A DNA stretch of 7,625 nucleotides from Patescibacteria group bacterium (lineage in GTDB: Bacteria; Patescibacteriota; Minisyncoccia; Phycocordibacterales; GWA1-40-21): contig JAGXAA010000045.1 in the NCBI GenBank assembly GCA_018971765.1, positions 1 through 7,625 on the forward strand, read 5' to 3'. Shown here one piece after another: positions 1 through 5,172 of the stretch. Within the stretch, counting starts at the first letter, position 1. The number at the start of each line of letters is the position of its first letter. Below the pieces are notes generated by a model. The model ran no database searches and was not told the DNA's origin. It was given only the letters and a program-made list of their open reading frames with translations. The translations under genes and the position numbers were made by a program.

Positions 1-192
1 CAGCTTGCTTTCCGTTGTGGGAAGCTTTCCTTTCTTTCCTCCCCCGACTTTTCTTTGTCGATTCGGTTTGTGTCTTTGTTCGTCCAGATAGGCTTTTTCA
101 AAGGATGGAATCAAATTAGCGAATTCCTGATAGCTTAACCCCGTCAAGGATTTCATCGCTCTGGGGTCGCGAGAGAGTTTTTGGATGTTCAT
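1..192 (-). CDS. IS5-like transposase, N-terminal 64 codons (partial, runs off left edge)
   Basis: The minus strand is open from an ATG at 192-190 to the window edge. The peptide begins MNIQKLSRDPRAMKSLTGLS and continues through YQEFANLIPSFEKAYL, then a basic stretch ending KVGGGKKGKLPTTESKL. This is the layout of the N-terminal helix-turn-helix part of IS5-family transposases of the DDE_Tnp_4 type: a 'LTGLSxEEF..L.P.FEKA' helix pair, a basic linker, then 'GGGRKxKLxTxExKL'. Such proteins bind the element's ends and cut and paste DNA; the catalytic DDE domain would lie left of the window, so activity cannot be judged. A possible -10 (TACAAT, 204-199) sits six bases before the start codon, suggesting a leaderless message. 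I could not fix the terminal inverted repeat of the element. I am fairly sure of the family and less sure of the subgroup. Confidence 0.75.
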   Translation of the reverse strand, partial: MNIQKLSRDPRAMKSLTGLSYQEFANLIPSFEKAYLDEQRHKPNRQRKVGGGKKGKLPTTESKL

Positions 193-198
193 GCCGAT

Positions 199-225
199 AT
201 TGTATCAAAAAAGTCTATATGGCAA
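199..225 (-). promoter_or_regulatory. Candidate promoter of the partial transposase gene
   Basis: Read on the minus strand, TTGCCA (225-220) is followed after 15 bases by TACAAT (204-199), and the ATG begins six bases later at 192. The spacing is short and the -35 imperfect, so this is a moderate call. If real, transcription would start at or next to the A of the start codon. Confidence 0.35.
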
Positions 226-277
226 CAGGTCTAATGTATTGCGTGATTGTTTTTTTGAATTATTTTGATTTTCGAAA

Positions 278-302
278 GACTGAATCTTGATTAGATTCAG
301 TC
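278..302. repeat. Perfect 9-bp inverted repeat in the spacer beside the IS-like gene
   Basis: GACTGAATC (278-286) and GATTCAGTC (294-302) are exact reverse complements around a 7-base loop. A second short pair, GCGTGA at 241 and TCACGC at 301, overlaps it. It may mark the insertion sequence end or a regulatory hairpin; no T-tract follows on either strand. I cannot assign a role. Confidence 0.4.
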
Positions 303-311
303 ACGCCATAT

Positions 312-342
312 AAAATGCCATGATTAAGTTCATGGCATTTTT
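312..342. terminator. Bidirectional intrinsic terminator
   Basis: AAAATGCCATGA (312-323) and TCATGGCATTTT (330-341) form a perfect 12-bp stem around TTAAGT. T-runs flank it on both strands, so it could stop transcripts from either side. An upstream in-frame ATG of the next gene (320) lies inside this stem, which argues against that start. Confidence 0.6.
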
Positions 343-370
343 CTTATATTTATCTGGCATTTTAATTCTA

Positions 371-399
371 TTGAAAATTAGAAAGCAAACTGATAAAAT
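371..399 (+). promoter_or_regulatory. Candidate promoter for the winged-helix gene
   Basis: TTGAAA (371-376), a 17-base spacer and TAAAAT (394-399) make a good sigma-70 type promoter. The expected transcription start lies at about 405-407, only a few bases before the ATG at 410. That supports the 410 start and a nearly leaderless message. Confidence 0.55.
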
Positions 400-409
400 T
401 TCAAACACT

Positions 410-1030
410 ATGGAAATTTTAGGAAAATTATTCGGGACGCCGGAGAAAGTTAAGATTATGCGACTTTTCCTTTTCAACCCGGAACAGGCGTTTGACATGA
501 AAGACGCGACGTTAAAAACCAAATCAGCTCTCAAACAAGTCAGGCGCGAAATTTCCGAACTGGAGAAAATAAAATTGATTAAGAAAAGAATTTTTTTCAA
601 AGATGTCAAAAAGGAAAGCGGTAATAAGAGCGAGATGATAAAGAAAAAAACTAACGGTTGGATTTTGAATCGAGACTTTCATTACCTCTCGGAGCTCCAA
701 GGGCTTCTTATTAATGCCCAGCTTATAAGGCACGGTGAAATACTTAGACGGTTATCCAATGTTGGCAAATTGAAAGCGCTGATCGTGGCAGGCGTATTCA
801 TTCAGGACCCGGATAGCCGAGTGGATATTCTAATAGTCGGAGACAATTTGCGAAAATTCGCGTTGGAAAACGCCGTGAAGACAATAGAGTCCGAAATCGG
901 CAGGGAGATAAATTACACCGCTTTTGAGACCGCTGATTTTCTTTACAGATTAGGTGTCTGCGACAAGTTGATAAGAGATATTTTGGACTACAAACACGAA
1001 AAAATTCTTGATAGGATTGGGATAAGGTGA
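410..1030 (+). CDS. Winged-helix transcriptional regulator with nucleotidyltransferase-like C-terminal half
   Basis: A 206-residue protein starting MEILGKLFGTPEKVKIMRLF. Residues 1 to about 55 read as a winged helix: 'GTPEKVKIMRLFLFNPEQAFDM' (split helix pattern), then 'KSALKQVRREISELEKIKLI' as recognition helix and wing. A basic linker follows. Residues about 120-206 contain 'KLKALIVAGVF', then 'RVDILIVGD', 'IGREINYTAF' and 'FLYRLGVCDKLI', the pattern of small nucleotidyltransferase-fold domains attached to HTH regulators in archaea and Patescibacteria. The usual GS..SD.D catalytic signature is degenerate (GVF for GSF, one Asp kept), so I expect a binding, not catalytic, role. The frame is open back to ATG 320, but that extension is a hydrophobic stretch overlapping a terminator stem, and the promoter lies after it, so I prefer 410. 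Target genes are unknown; the fold call is by pattern only. Confidence 0.65.
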   Translation: MEILGKLFGTPEKVKIMRLFLFNPEQAFDMKDATLKTKSALKQVRREISELEKIKLIKKRIFFKDVKKESGNKSEMIKKKTNGWILNRDFHYLSELQGLLINAQLIRHGEILRRLSNVGKLKALIVAGVFIQDPDSRVDILIVGDNLRKFALENAVKTIESEIGREINYTAFETADFLYRLGVCDKLIRDILDYKHEKILDRIGIR

Positions 1031-1032
1031 AT

Positions 1033-1060
1033 AGGTTGTAGGTGTTAGGTAGTAGGTTAT
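1033..1060 (+). repeat. Spacer repeat of the GGTTGTAGGTGTTAGGT type, copy 1
   Basis: The bases just after the stop codon, AGGTTGTAGGTGTTAGGT followed by AGTAGGTTA, are a low-complexity run of AGGTNNT units. A related copy lies on the opposite strand at 2758-2791. Runs of this type are common between genes in Parcubacteria-like genomes; function unknown. Confidence 0.5.
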
Positions 1061-1242
1061 GGAAATCTTTTTCATCACTCAAGCGAGCATTCTCTTTTTA
1101 AAAGCCTTGCGCAGGAAATTAGAAAATAACAATGTTCTCACATTGATTATTTTCTTGATTGACGAGCAGAGAGATTTTCTAGTAGGAAAATACTCGTGCG
1201 TTTAGAAAGAGATTGCGAGCGGCTCTTTATCCACACCTGCCC

Positions 1243-1271
1243 TTTAATCGATTTTTGAAAAAGGTTATAAT
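1243..1271 (+). promoter_or_regulatory. Weak candidate promoter for the membrane-protein gene
   Basis: A consensus -10 TATAAT (1266-1271) has a poor -35 (TTTAAT, 1243-1248) 17 bases upstream. It would give a leader of about 130 bases that contains the 1296-1334 hairpin. No better promoter was found closer to the gene. Confidence 0.35.
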
Positions 1272-1295
1272 TTAGGGCATAAAAACAAAGGTCGT

Positions 1296-1334
1296 CAAGC
1301 TTGATATGAGTTACGATCATTCGCATCAAGCTTG
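1296..1334 (+). promoter_or_regulatory. Leader hairpin upstream of the membrane-protein gene
   Basis: CAAGCTTGAT (1296-1305) pairs perfectly with ATCAAGCTTG (1325-1334). Inside, ATGA (1306-1309) can pair with TCAT (1317-1320), leaving a 4-base bulge. An alternative pairing, GATATGA (1303-1309) with TCATATC (1335-1341), would exclude the first stem. No T-tract follows, so it is not a terminator. It could be an mRNA leader structure or a protein-binding dyad; no known riboswitch class was recognised. Confidence 0.4.
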
Positions 1335-1411
1335 TCATATCGTTAAAATTTTATCAAAATAAACAAAAACATCCTTGCAATTGTTAATTGTGAGAATGCG
1401 TAAAAAAACAT

Positions 1412-2110
1412 ATGTTAATACAAATATGGAGCGATGTTCTTCAAAGCTCGTTTCGAGAAATTGGAATAGGATTGGCTAATTTTGTTCCAAATCTTTTCGT
1501 CGCAATCGTAATATTCATAATCGGCTGGATAATTGGTTCCATATTGGGGAAGATTGTCGGGCAAATCATAAGCGCGCTTAAGGTGGATAACGCGCTCAAA
1601 AGCGCTGGAGTGGGCGATTTGGTCACCAAGGCCGGTTTCAATCTTAATTCAGGCGCTTTCATCGGAGGGCTCATAAAATGGTTTTTCATAATAGTCTTTT
1701 TGGTCGCCGCGCTTGATGTGCTCAAGCTTGCTCAAGTAAATGACTTTCTGAAAAATGTGGTGCTAAGCTATCTGCCGCAGGTCATCATCGCCATATTCAT
1801 TCTTCTTGTCGCGGTAGTTATCGCCGAAGCTATGCAAAAAATCGTCGTCGGCTCGGCCAAGGCGGCAAATATAAAATCTGCAAACTTTTTGGGGGCCATC
1901 ACTAAGTGGGCTATTTGGATTTTTGCCATCTTGACGACAATGATGCAACTCGGCATCGCGGTTTCTTTCATCCAGACTTTGTTTACCGGCGTAATAATCG
2001 CTTTCTCCCTCGCCATAGGATTGTCTTTCGGCTTGGGCGGACAGGAAGCGGCGGCGAGATACATTGAGAAGATAAGACACGAAATTGCGGACAGAAAGCA
2101 TGGAGAATAA
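1412..2110 (+). CDS. Membrane protein of the mechanosensitive-channel-related 'conserved TM helix' type
   Basis: A 232-residue integral membrane protein with about five hydrophobic helices: roughly residues 21-46 ('NLFVAIVIFIIGWIIGSILG'), 84-105, 121-145, 165-185 and 190-210. Two blocks repeat the pattern 'LP..I.AI.IL..G..IA......': around residue 25 and around 'YLPQVIIAIFILLVAVVIAE'. This matches the conserved TM helix repeats (PF05552-like, as in CmpX-type proteins) related to small-conductance mechanosensitive channels. The last helix ends 'IGLSFGLGGQEAAARYIEKI', the glycine-rich exit typical of the family. A cytoplasmic MscS beta domain is missing, so it may be a modulator or a minimal channel for osmotic stress; this is inference. 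The ATG at 1412 has no clear Shine-Dalgarno sequence. The gene is followed by a strong terminator and is probably transcribed alone. Confidence 0.75.
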   Translation: MLIQIWSDVLQSSFREIGIGLANFVPNLFVAIVIFIIGWIIGSILGKIVGQIISALKVDNALKSAGVGDLVTKAGFNLNSGAFIGGLIKWFFIIVFLVAALDVLKLAQVNDFLKNVVLSYLPQVIIAIFILLVAVVIAEAMQKIVVGSAKAANIKSANFLGAITKWAIWIFAILTTMMQLGIAVSFIQTLFTGVIIAFSLAIGLSFGLGGQEAAARYIEKIRHEIADRKHGE

Positions 2111-2154
2111 TCGGTTTGGATTGAAAAATATAAAAATTAAAAAACAGAAAATTT

Positions 2155-2182
2155 CCGCGCTCTAAAAAAGAGCGCGGTTTTT
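2155..2182 (+). terminator. Strong intrinsic terminator after the membrane-protein gene
   Basis: CCGCGCTCT (2155-2163), loop AAAAA, AGAGCGCGG (2169-2177), then TTTTT. This is a perfect 9-bp GC-rich stem with a U-tract, 44 bases past the stop codon. Confidence 0.9.
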
Positions 2183-2184
2183 GC

Positions 2185-2211
2185 TTGACATCTTGCGTAG
2201 AATATTATAGT
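2185..2211 (+). promoter_or_regulatory. Promoter for the small coiled-coil gene
   Basis: A consensus -35 TTGACA (2185-2190) directly follows the upstream terminator. TATAGT (2206-2211) lies 15 bases further on; the spacing is a little short. Predicted transcription start is about 2217-2219, giving a leader of about 75 bases. Confidence 0.6.
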
Positions 2212-2220
2212 GTTTTTATG

Positions 2221-2263
2221 TTATCAAATTCTTGATAATCCTTACCGCAAGGCGTTGCGGTTT
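2221..2263 (+). promoter_or_regulatory. Two-hairpin mRNA leader
   Basis: TTATCAA / TTGATAA (about 2221-2238, 4-base loop) and ACCGCAA / TTGCGGT (about 2244-2261, loop GGCG) are two perfect 7-bp hairpins in tandem between promoter and ribosome binding site. Neither is followed by a long U-tract. They could stabilise the message or regulate it; no known class recognised. Confidence 0.45.
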
Positions 2264-2293
2264 GTTCTTTAAATAATAGGGGGGGAATTGAAA

Positions 2294-2569
2294 ATGGACA
2301 ATATTAAACTTATTAAGTTGCTACAAGAGAAGGATGAGTTAATATGTAAAATTTTTGAAAACAAGCTAACTTCGGTGGTTGTGGAAATTAGAGCGGAAAT
2401 TGCTAGATCCATTTCCGAATCATGTGGAACAGTTTGGTATGATAATTATCTAAGGAAGCATGGTCGTTACGAGCTTACAGGGCGATTAAAGAGACTGCAG
2501 AAGGTCACGCGTGAGCTTGAAGAAAAGATAGATCAAGTGAATAAAAAGTTAACTGAGCTGATTGGATAA
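2294..2569 (+). CDS. Small coiled-coil protein of unknown function
   Basis: A 91-residue soluble, charged protein beginning MDNIKLIKLLQEKDELICKI. I do not recognise the family. Residues 1-45 look like a helix rich in I, E and K. A short non-helical break, 'ESCGTVWYDNYLRKHGRYEL' (about residues 43-62), holds the aromatic residues. Residues 63-91 ('RLKRLQKVTRELEEKIDQVN' onward) have a heptad-like pattern suggesting a coiled coil. The ATG at 2294 has the best ribosome binding site in the window, a G-rich run (AGGGGGGG, ending 2285) eight bases upstream, so I prefer it over the in-frame TTG at 2288. The gene has its own promoter, leader and terminator, so it is probably real and monocistronic. 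Self-association or partner binding is a guess. Confidence 0.6.
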   Translation: MDNIKLIKLLQEKDELICKIFENKLTSVVVEIRAEIARSISESCGTVWYDNYLRKHGRYELTGRLKRLQKVTRELEEKIDQVNKKLTELIG

Positions 2570-2678
2570 ATGATACATAATCTAAACCTCCGCCCACTGA
2601 TGATAAAACCAGTGAACCCCAATTTCTTTTTGAACTCGTCCCATTTGGCACCTTACCGCAGCAGGGCATAAATATTTT
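2570..2678. other. Non-coding trailer of the small gene
   Basis: Between the stop codon and the terminator lie 109 bases with no accepted gene. All three forward frames give short, gene-less peptides (for example NLNLRP followed by LMIKPVNPN), and one minus frame gives 'GAKWDEFKKKLGFTGFIISG' behind a stop. It may be a decayed coding remnant or the 3' untranslated part of the message. Confidence 0.4.
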
Positions 2679-2716
2679 AAAGCCTCGGTTTTATAAATAT
2701 AGAATCGAGGCTTTTT
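2679..2716 (+). terminator. Intrinsic terminator after the small coiled-coil gene
   Basis: AAAGCCTCG (2679-2687) pairs with CGAGGCTTT (2706-2714). The pairing continues inward with G-U and A-U pairs over most of the 18-base interior, and a T-run ends at 2716. Confidence 0.75.
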
Positions 2717-2757
2717 GTTTAAAATCAATTAAAAATCAACATCGGTTCTTTATCTTT

Positions 2758-2791
2758 TACCTACAACCTATCACCTAAAACCCACAACCTT
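2758..2791 (-). repeat. Spacer repeat of the GGTTGTAGGTGTTAGGT type, copy 2 (opposite orientation)
   Basis: Read on the minus strand, this is AAGGTTGTGGGTTTTAGGTG followed by ATAGGTTGTAGGTAA, sharing the AGGTTGTRGGTNTTAGGT core with 1033-1060. It lies immediately upstream of the putative 23S promoter. Confidence 0.5.
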
Positions 2792-2801
2792 CTTTTTTCG
2801 C

Positions 2802-2829
2802 TTGACACCATTTTTCTTTTATATATACT
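2802..2829 (+). promoter_or_regulatory. Strong promoter upstream of the 23S rRNA gene
   Basis: TTGACA (2802-2807), 16 bases, TATACT (2824-2829). This is the best match to a vegetative promoter in the window. The start would be near 2836. It is either the 23S rRNA promoter or the promoter of a small RNA ending at 2940. Confidence 0.7.
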
Positions 2830-2840
2830 ATTGAACATTG

Positions 2841-2885
2841 ATGAATATGTTAAAGAAAACCAATTATTTAAAGCGGAAGAAATAA
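2841..2885 (+). CDS. Possible 14-codon leader peptide (MNMLKKTNYLKRKK)
   Basis: The frame opens with ATG about five bases after the predicted transcription start and ends at TAA 2883-2885. The peptide is lysine/arginine rich. Its last codons (TTA AAG CGG AAG) overlap the 5' arm of the long hairpin at 2867-2877, so a ribosome finishing the peptide would cover that arm. This is the layout of a transcription attenuator, but the reading frame is so short that it could be chance. No Shine-Dalgarno sequence fits in the short leader. Low confidence as a translated gene; listed because of its position. Confidence 0.25.
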   Translation: MNMLKKTNYLKRKK

Positions 2886-2940
2886 CCGAGTTTTTTGGTT
2901 GTTTGATTAATCCGCTTTAAAAGGCGGTTTTTGTTTTTTT
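2867..2940 (+). promoter_or_regulatory. Attenuator-like pair of alternative hairpins (or 3' end of a small RNA)
   Basis: Hairpin A: TTTAAAGCGGA (2867-2877) pairs perfectly with TCCGCTTTAAA (2911-2921), and an inner stem AATAACC (2881-2887) pairs with GGTTGTT (2897-2903). Hairpin B: CCGCTT (2912-2917) pairs with AGGCGG-side bases up to 2927 and is followed by TTTTTGTTTTTTT (2928-2940), a classic terminator. A and B share bases 2911-2921 and cannot form together. That is antiterminator/terminator logic. The downstream transcribed gene would be 23S rRNA. Alternatively 2836-2940 is a free-standing small RNA of about 105 nt. Confidence 0.5.
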
Positions 2941-3026
2941 ACAGGACGAATGATTTTTGACAACTGAATTCTGTCGCGACGCAACCATTTTATTATGGGT
3001 CTTTTAACGCGTCGCAGACAGGCAGG

Positions 3027-3152
3027 TAAGACTTACATAGTCGGCGCATTTCTTCGTTGCTTCGCTCGTTTGCTCCCGCGCAGTATAAATAATACAGCTT
3101 GGTCGCAAGCCGAGCTCGCGGCCTTGAACTGCATCCCACTGCGTAAGTCTTA
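3027..3152. repeat. 126-bp unit bounded by 10-bp inverted repeats
   Basis: TAAGACTTAC (3027-3036) and GTAAGTCTTA (3143-3152) are exact reverse complements, and the next bases (ATAG inside left, CTGC inside right) are partly matched. The inside is more GC-rich than the flanks and holds small hairpins such as GCTTG/CAAGC (3097-3110). It may be a miniature mobile element or a base-paired domain of the 23S precursor. Confidence 0.4.
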
Positions 3153-3155
3153 AGA

Positions 3156-3186
3156 CTGTTAAATAAAATTTGATTTTATTTAACAG
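3156..3186 (+). promoter_or_regulatory. Perfect 14-bp hairpin before 23S, candidate processing site
   Basis: CTGTTAAATAAAAT (3156-3169) and ATTTTATTTAACAG (3173-3186) pair without a mismatch around TTG. No T-tract follows. Its place about 35 bases before the conserved 23S core suggests a double-stranded ribonuclease site in the precursor; this is inference. A second 10-bp stem (3208-3217 with 3223-3232) follows and reaches into the probable mature 5' end. Confidence 0.45.
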
Positions 3187-3497
3187 GTTAAAACAATATT
3201 GTGGTTTTTAAATTTCCTAATGGGAAATTTAAGAGCATATGGTGGATGCCTTGACTCTAAGAGGCGATGAAGGACGTAGCGTAGCTGCGATAAGCTTCGG
3301 GGAGGTGCCTAGCAACCTTTGATCCGGAGATCTCCGAATGGGGAAACCTATTCCGATGCAAATCGGAATCTTCTGACGCAAGTCAGAGAGCGTACCCAGG
3401 GAAGTAAAACATTTCAGTACCTGGTGGAAAATAAAACAATGTCGCGTAAGCGACGACATTTCCTTAGTAGTGGCGAGCGAAAAGGAAATAGCCCAGA

Positions 3498-3635
3498 TCG
3501 GTCGCGCCTCGTTGGATTCGTCACGACAGCTTTTAGTTTTTAGCTATCAGCTTTTAGCTTTCAAATTCAGGAAGCTAACAGTCAGAAGCTTACAGCTATT
3601 AGTCTGCAGTGCCGAGGACAGCGAGGCGCGACTGA
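3498..3635 (+). repeat. Intervening-sequence-like stem-loop in 23S domain I
   Basis: A 138-nt expansion lies just after GCCCAGA (E. coli about 270), a variable helix of domain I. The base is a 17-bp stem, 3498-3514 with 3619-3635, including the perfect GTCGCGCCTCG / CGAGGCGCGAC. The interior holds repeated AGCTTTTAG / TAGCTATCAG units (3527-3560) that fold imperfectly on GAAGCTAACAG and CTTACAGCTATTAG (3571-3602). No reading frame. It resembles rRNA intervening sequences that are cut out by RNase III in some bacteria, but removal is not shown by sequence. Confidence 0.65.
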
Positions 3636-3847
3636 AGTAGTAAGGCGGCAACTTCATTATTTATAATGAGAAAAGTTACAAAATATTTCGTTAGCAGAAT
3701 TTGCTGGGAAGCAAAGCCCTAGAGGGTAATAGCCCCGTAAGTGAAAATGAAATATCTTTTCCGTTGCCGTTCTTGAGTACCTCAAGACACGAATGGCTTG
3801 GGGGAATCTGCCGGAACTAACCGGTAAGGCTAAATACTCTTAGAGAT

Positions 3848-3884
<37 letters not shown>

Positions 3885-3942
3885 CAGCCCGGTAAGGGCG
3901 GTGAAATAGACCTGAAACCATATGCTTACAAGGAGTCGGAGT

Positions 3943-3996
3943 CCCTCACCAATTTTGTGTTGTAGAATTTTTCTAGAACCCAAAATTGGTGAGTGG
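3943..3996 (+). mobile_element. 54-bp palindromic mini-element in 23S helix 25
   Basis: CCCTCACCAATTTTG (3943-3957) and, after a 21-base spacer, CCCAAAATTGGTGAG (3979-3993) are the same terminal sequences as those of the GIY-YIG unit at 5173-5479. CTCACCAATTTTG / CAAAATTGGTGAG is a perfect 13-bp stem. The left half keeps a TAGAAT -10-like hexamer (3963-3968), matching TATAAT of the larger unit. The right half reads CTA GAA CCC AAA ATT GGT GAG (LEPKIGE), the same peptide that ends the GIY-YIG protein. I read it as an internal-deletion derivative that kept both ends and lost the gene. Helix 25 is a classic site for rRNA intervening sequences. Confidence 0.75.
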
Positions 3997-4501
3997 ATCA
4001 CGGCGTGCCTATTGAAGAATGAGCCAACGAGTTGATGTAAGCTGCTTAGCTAAGCCCCCAAAGGGTGGAGCTGTAGGGAAACCGAGTGTGAATAGCGCGT
4101 TTGTAGTATACATCAGACCCGAAGCCAAGTGAGCTTGCCATGAGCAGGGTGAATCCCGACGAAAGTCGGGAGGAGGCCCGAACCGGTTAGCCGTGCAATA
4201 CTATCGGATGACTTGTGGTAAGAAGTGAAAAGCTAATCGAACTTGGTAATAGCTGGTTCTCTCCGAAATAGCTTTTGGGCTAGCGTCTGGATTACCTTCT
4301 GGGGGTAGAGCACTGGATGGTCTAAACAGGGAGAAATCTCATTAGACCAATCAAACTCCGAATACCAGAAGTAAACTTCCAGGCAGTTAGACCGTGGGGG
4401 CTAAGCTCCATTGGTCAAAAGGGAAACAGCCCGGATCTCAACTTAAGGTCCCTAAATCTACGCTAAGTACGCTTGAGGTGGTGGAATTTCACAGACAGTG
4501 A

Positions 4502-4533
<32 letters not shown>

Positions 4534-5172
4534 GATAGCGTAACAGCTCACTCACTAAGAGATTCTGCGCCGCAGATAATCGGGGTTAAGCATAGTACCG
4601 AAATTGAGGATGTCATTTTGCTTCGGCAGAATGGCGTGGTAGGAGAGTATTCTCATCGCGATGAAGCCAAAGGCGCGAGCCATGGTGGAGCGTTGAGAAG
4701 TAAGAATGTTGGCACAAGTAACCACAATGCGGGTGAGAACCCCGCACGCCGAAAGACCAAGGTTTCCTTGGCGATGTCAATCAGCCAAGGGTTAGTCGGG
4801 CCTAAGGGGATGGCGAAAGCCGCACCCGATGGACACATGGTTAATATTCCATGACTTTTATGTGTTGTGACGGGAGGACGGAGTCTAGTATGTTTTGCGC
4901 ATTATTGGATTTGCGTTCGTGTCGCAAGAAGGGCTTCCAGGAAAATCCGGAAGCGAGCCGTAAGAAGGCACCCTCCAAGCGAAGCGAAAATTTGCCGGTT
5001 CGCCGGTGAAAATAAAACAAAGCAGACTCTCAAGAAAATTCTCTAAACTTAAATACATAAAATCCGTACCGCAAACCGACACAGGTGGTCAGCTCGAGTA
5101 GAGCAAGGCGAACGAGTGAGAGGTCCCCAAGGAACTCGGCAAAAAAGCAGCCGTAACTTCGGAATAAGGCTT

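Larger units (their letters stand above)
1031..1411. other. Intergenic stretch without a convincing gene
   Basis: After the spacer repeat this stretch holds a possible 48-codon reading frame (1059-1205), which I do not accept as a gene, a -10-like TATAAT at 1266-1271, and a hairpin at 1296-1334. The rest is plain AT-rich spacer. Confidence 0.5.
2941..3219. other. 23S leader region
   Basis: No gene is visible here and no 16S rRNA, tRNA or 5S sequence is recognised. It contains a hairpin (CGACGC 2977-2982 with GCGTCG 3009-3014, flanked by TCTG/CAGA), the 126-bp inverted-repeat unit, and the hairpins just before 23S listed separately. A TTGACA at 2957-2962 has no well-placed -10. Confidence 0.5.

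Noticed and set aside
320..409. Longer start (ATG 320) for the winged-helix gene
   Set aside because: The extension is hydrophobic, begins within a bidirectional terminator stem and precedes the best promoter. Start 410 fits the domain boundary.
1059..1205. Plus-strand frame of 48 codons beginning MEIFFITQASILFLKALRRK
   Set aside because: It starts inside the spacer repeat, has no promoter near it, matches no family I recognise and is short enough to be chance.
1441..2101. Minus-strand frames opposite the membrane-protein gene
   Set aside because: Shadow frames of a real coding sequence, with no start signals and no recognisable domains.
2560..2670. Minus-strand peptide GAKWDEFKKKLGFTGFIISG and forward peptides such as NLNLRP...
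   Set aside because: Frames are short and closed by stops, and several frames look equally protein-like. At most a decayed fragment; no gene can be supported.
2957..2996. Second 23S promoter from TTGACA (2957) and TATTAT (2991)
   Set aside because: The 28-base spacing is far too long, and no better -10 lies at 16-18 bases.
3501..3632. Possible CRISPR-like or tandem array from the repeated AGCTTTTAG units
   Set aside because: Units are too short and irregular, with no constant spacer length; the segment is better explained as an rRNA stem-loop.
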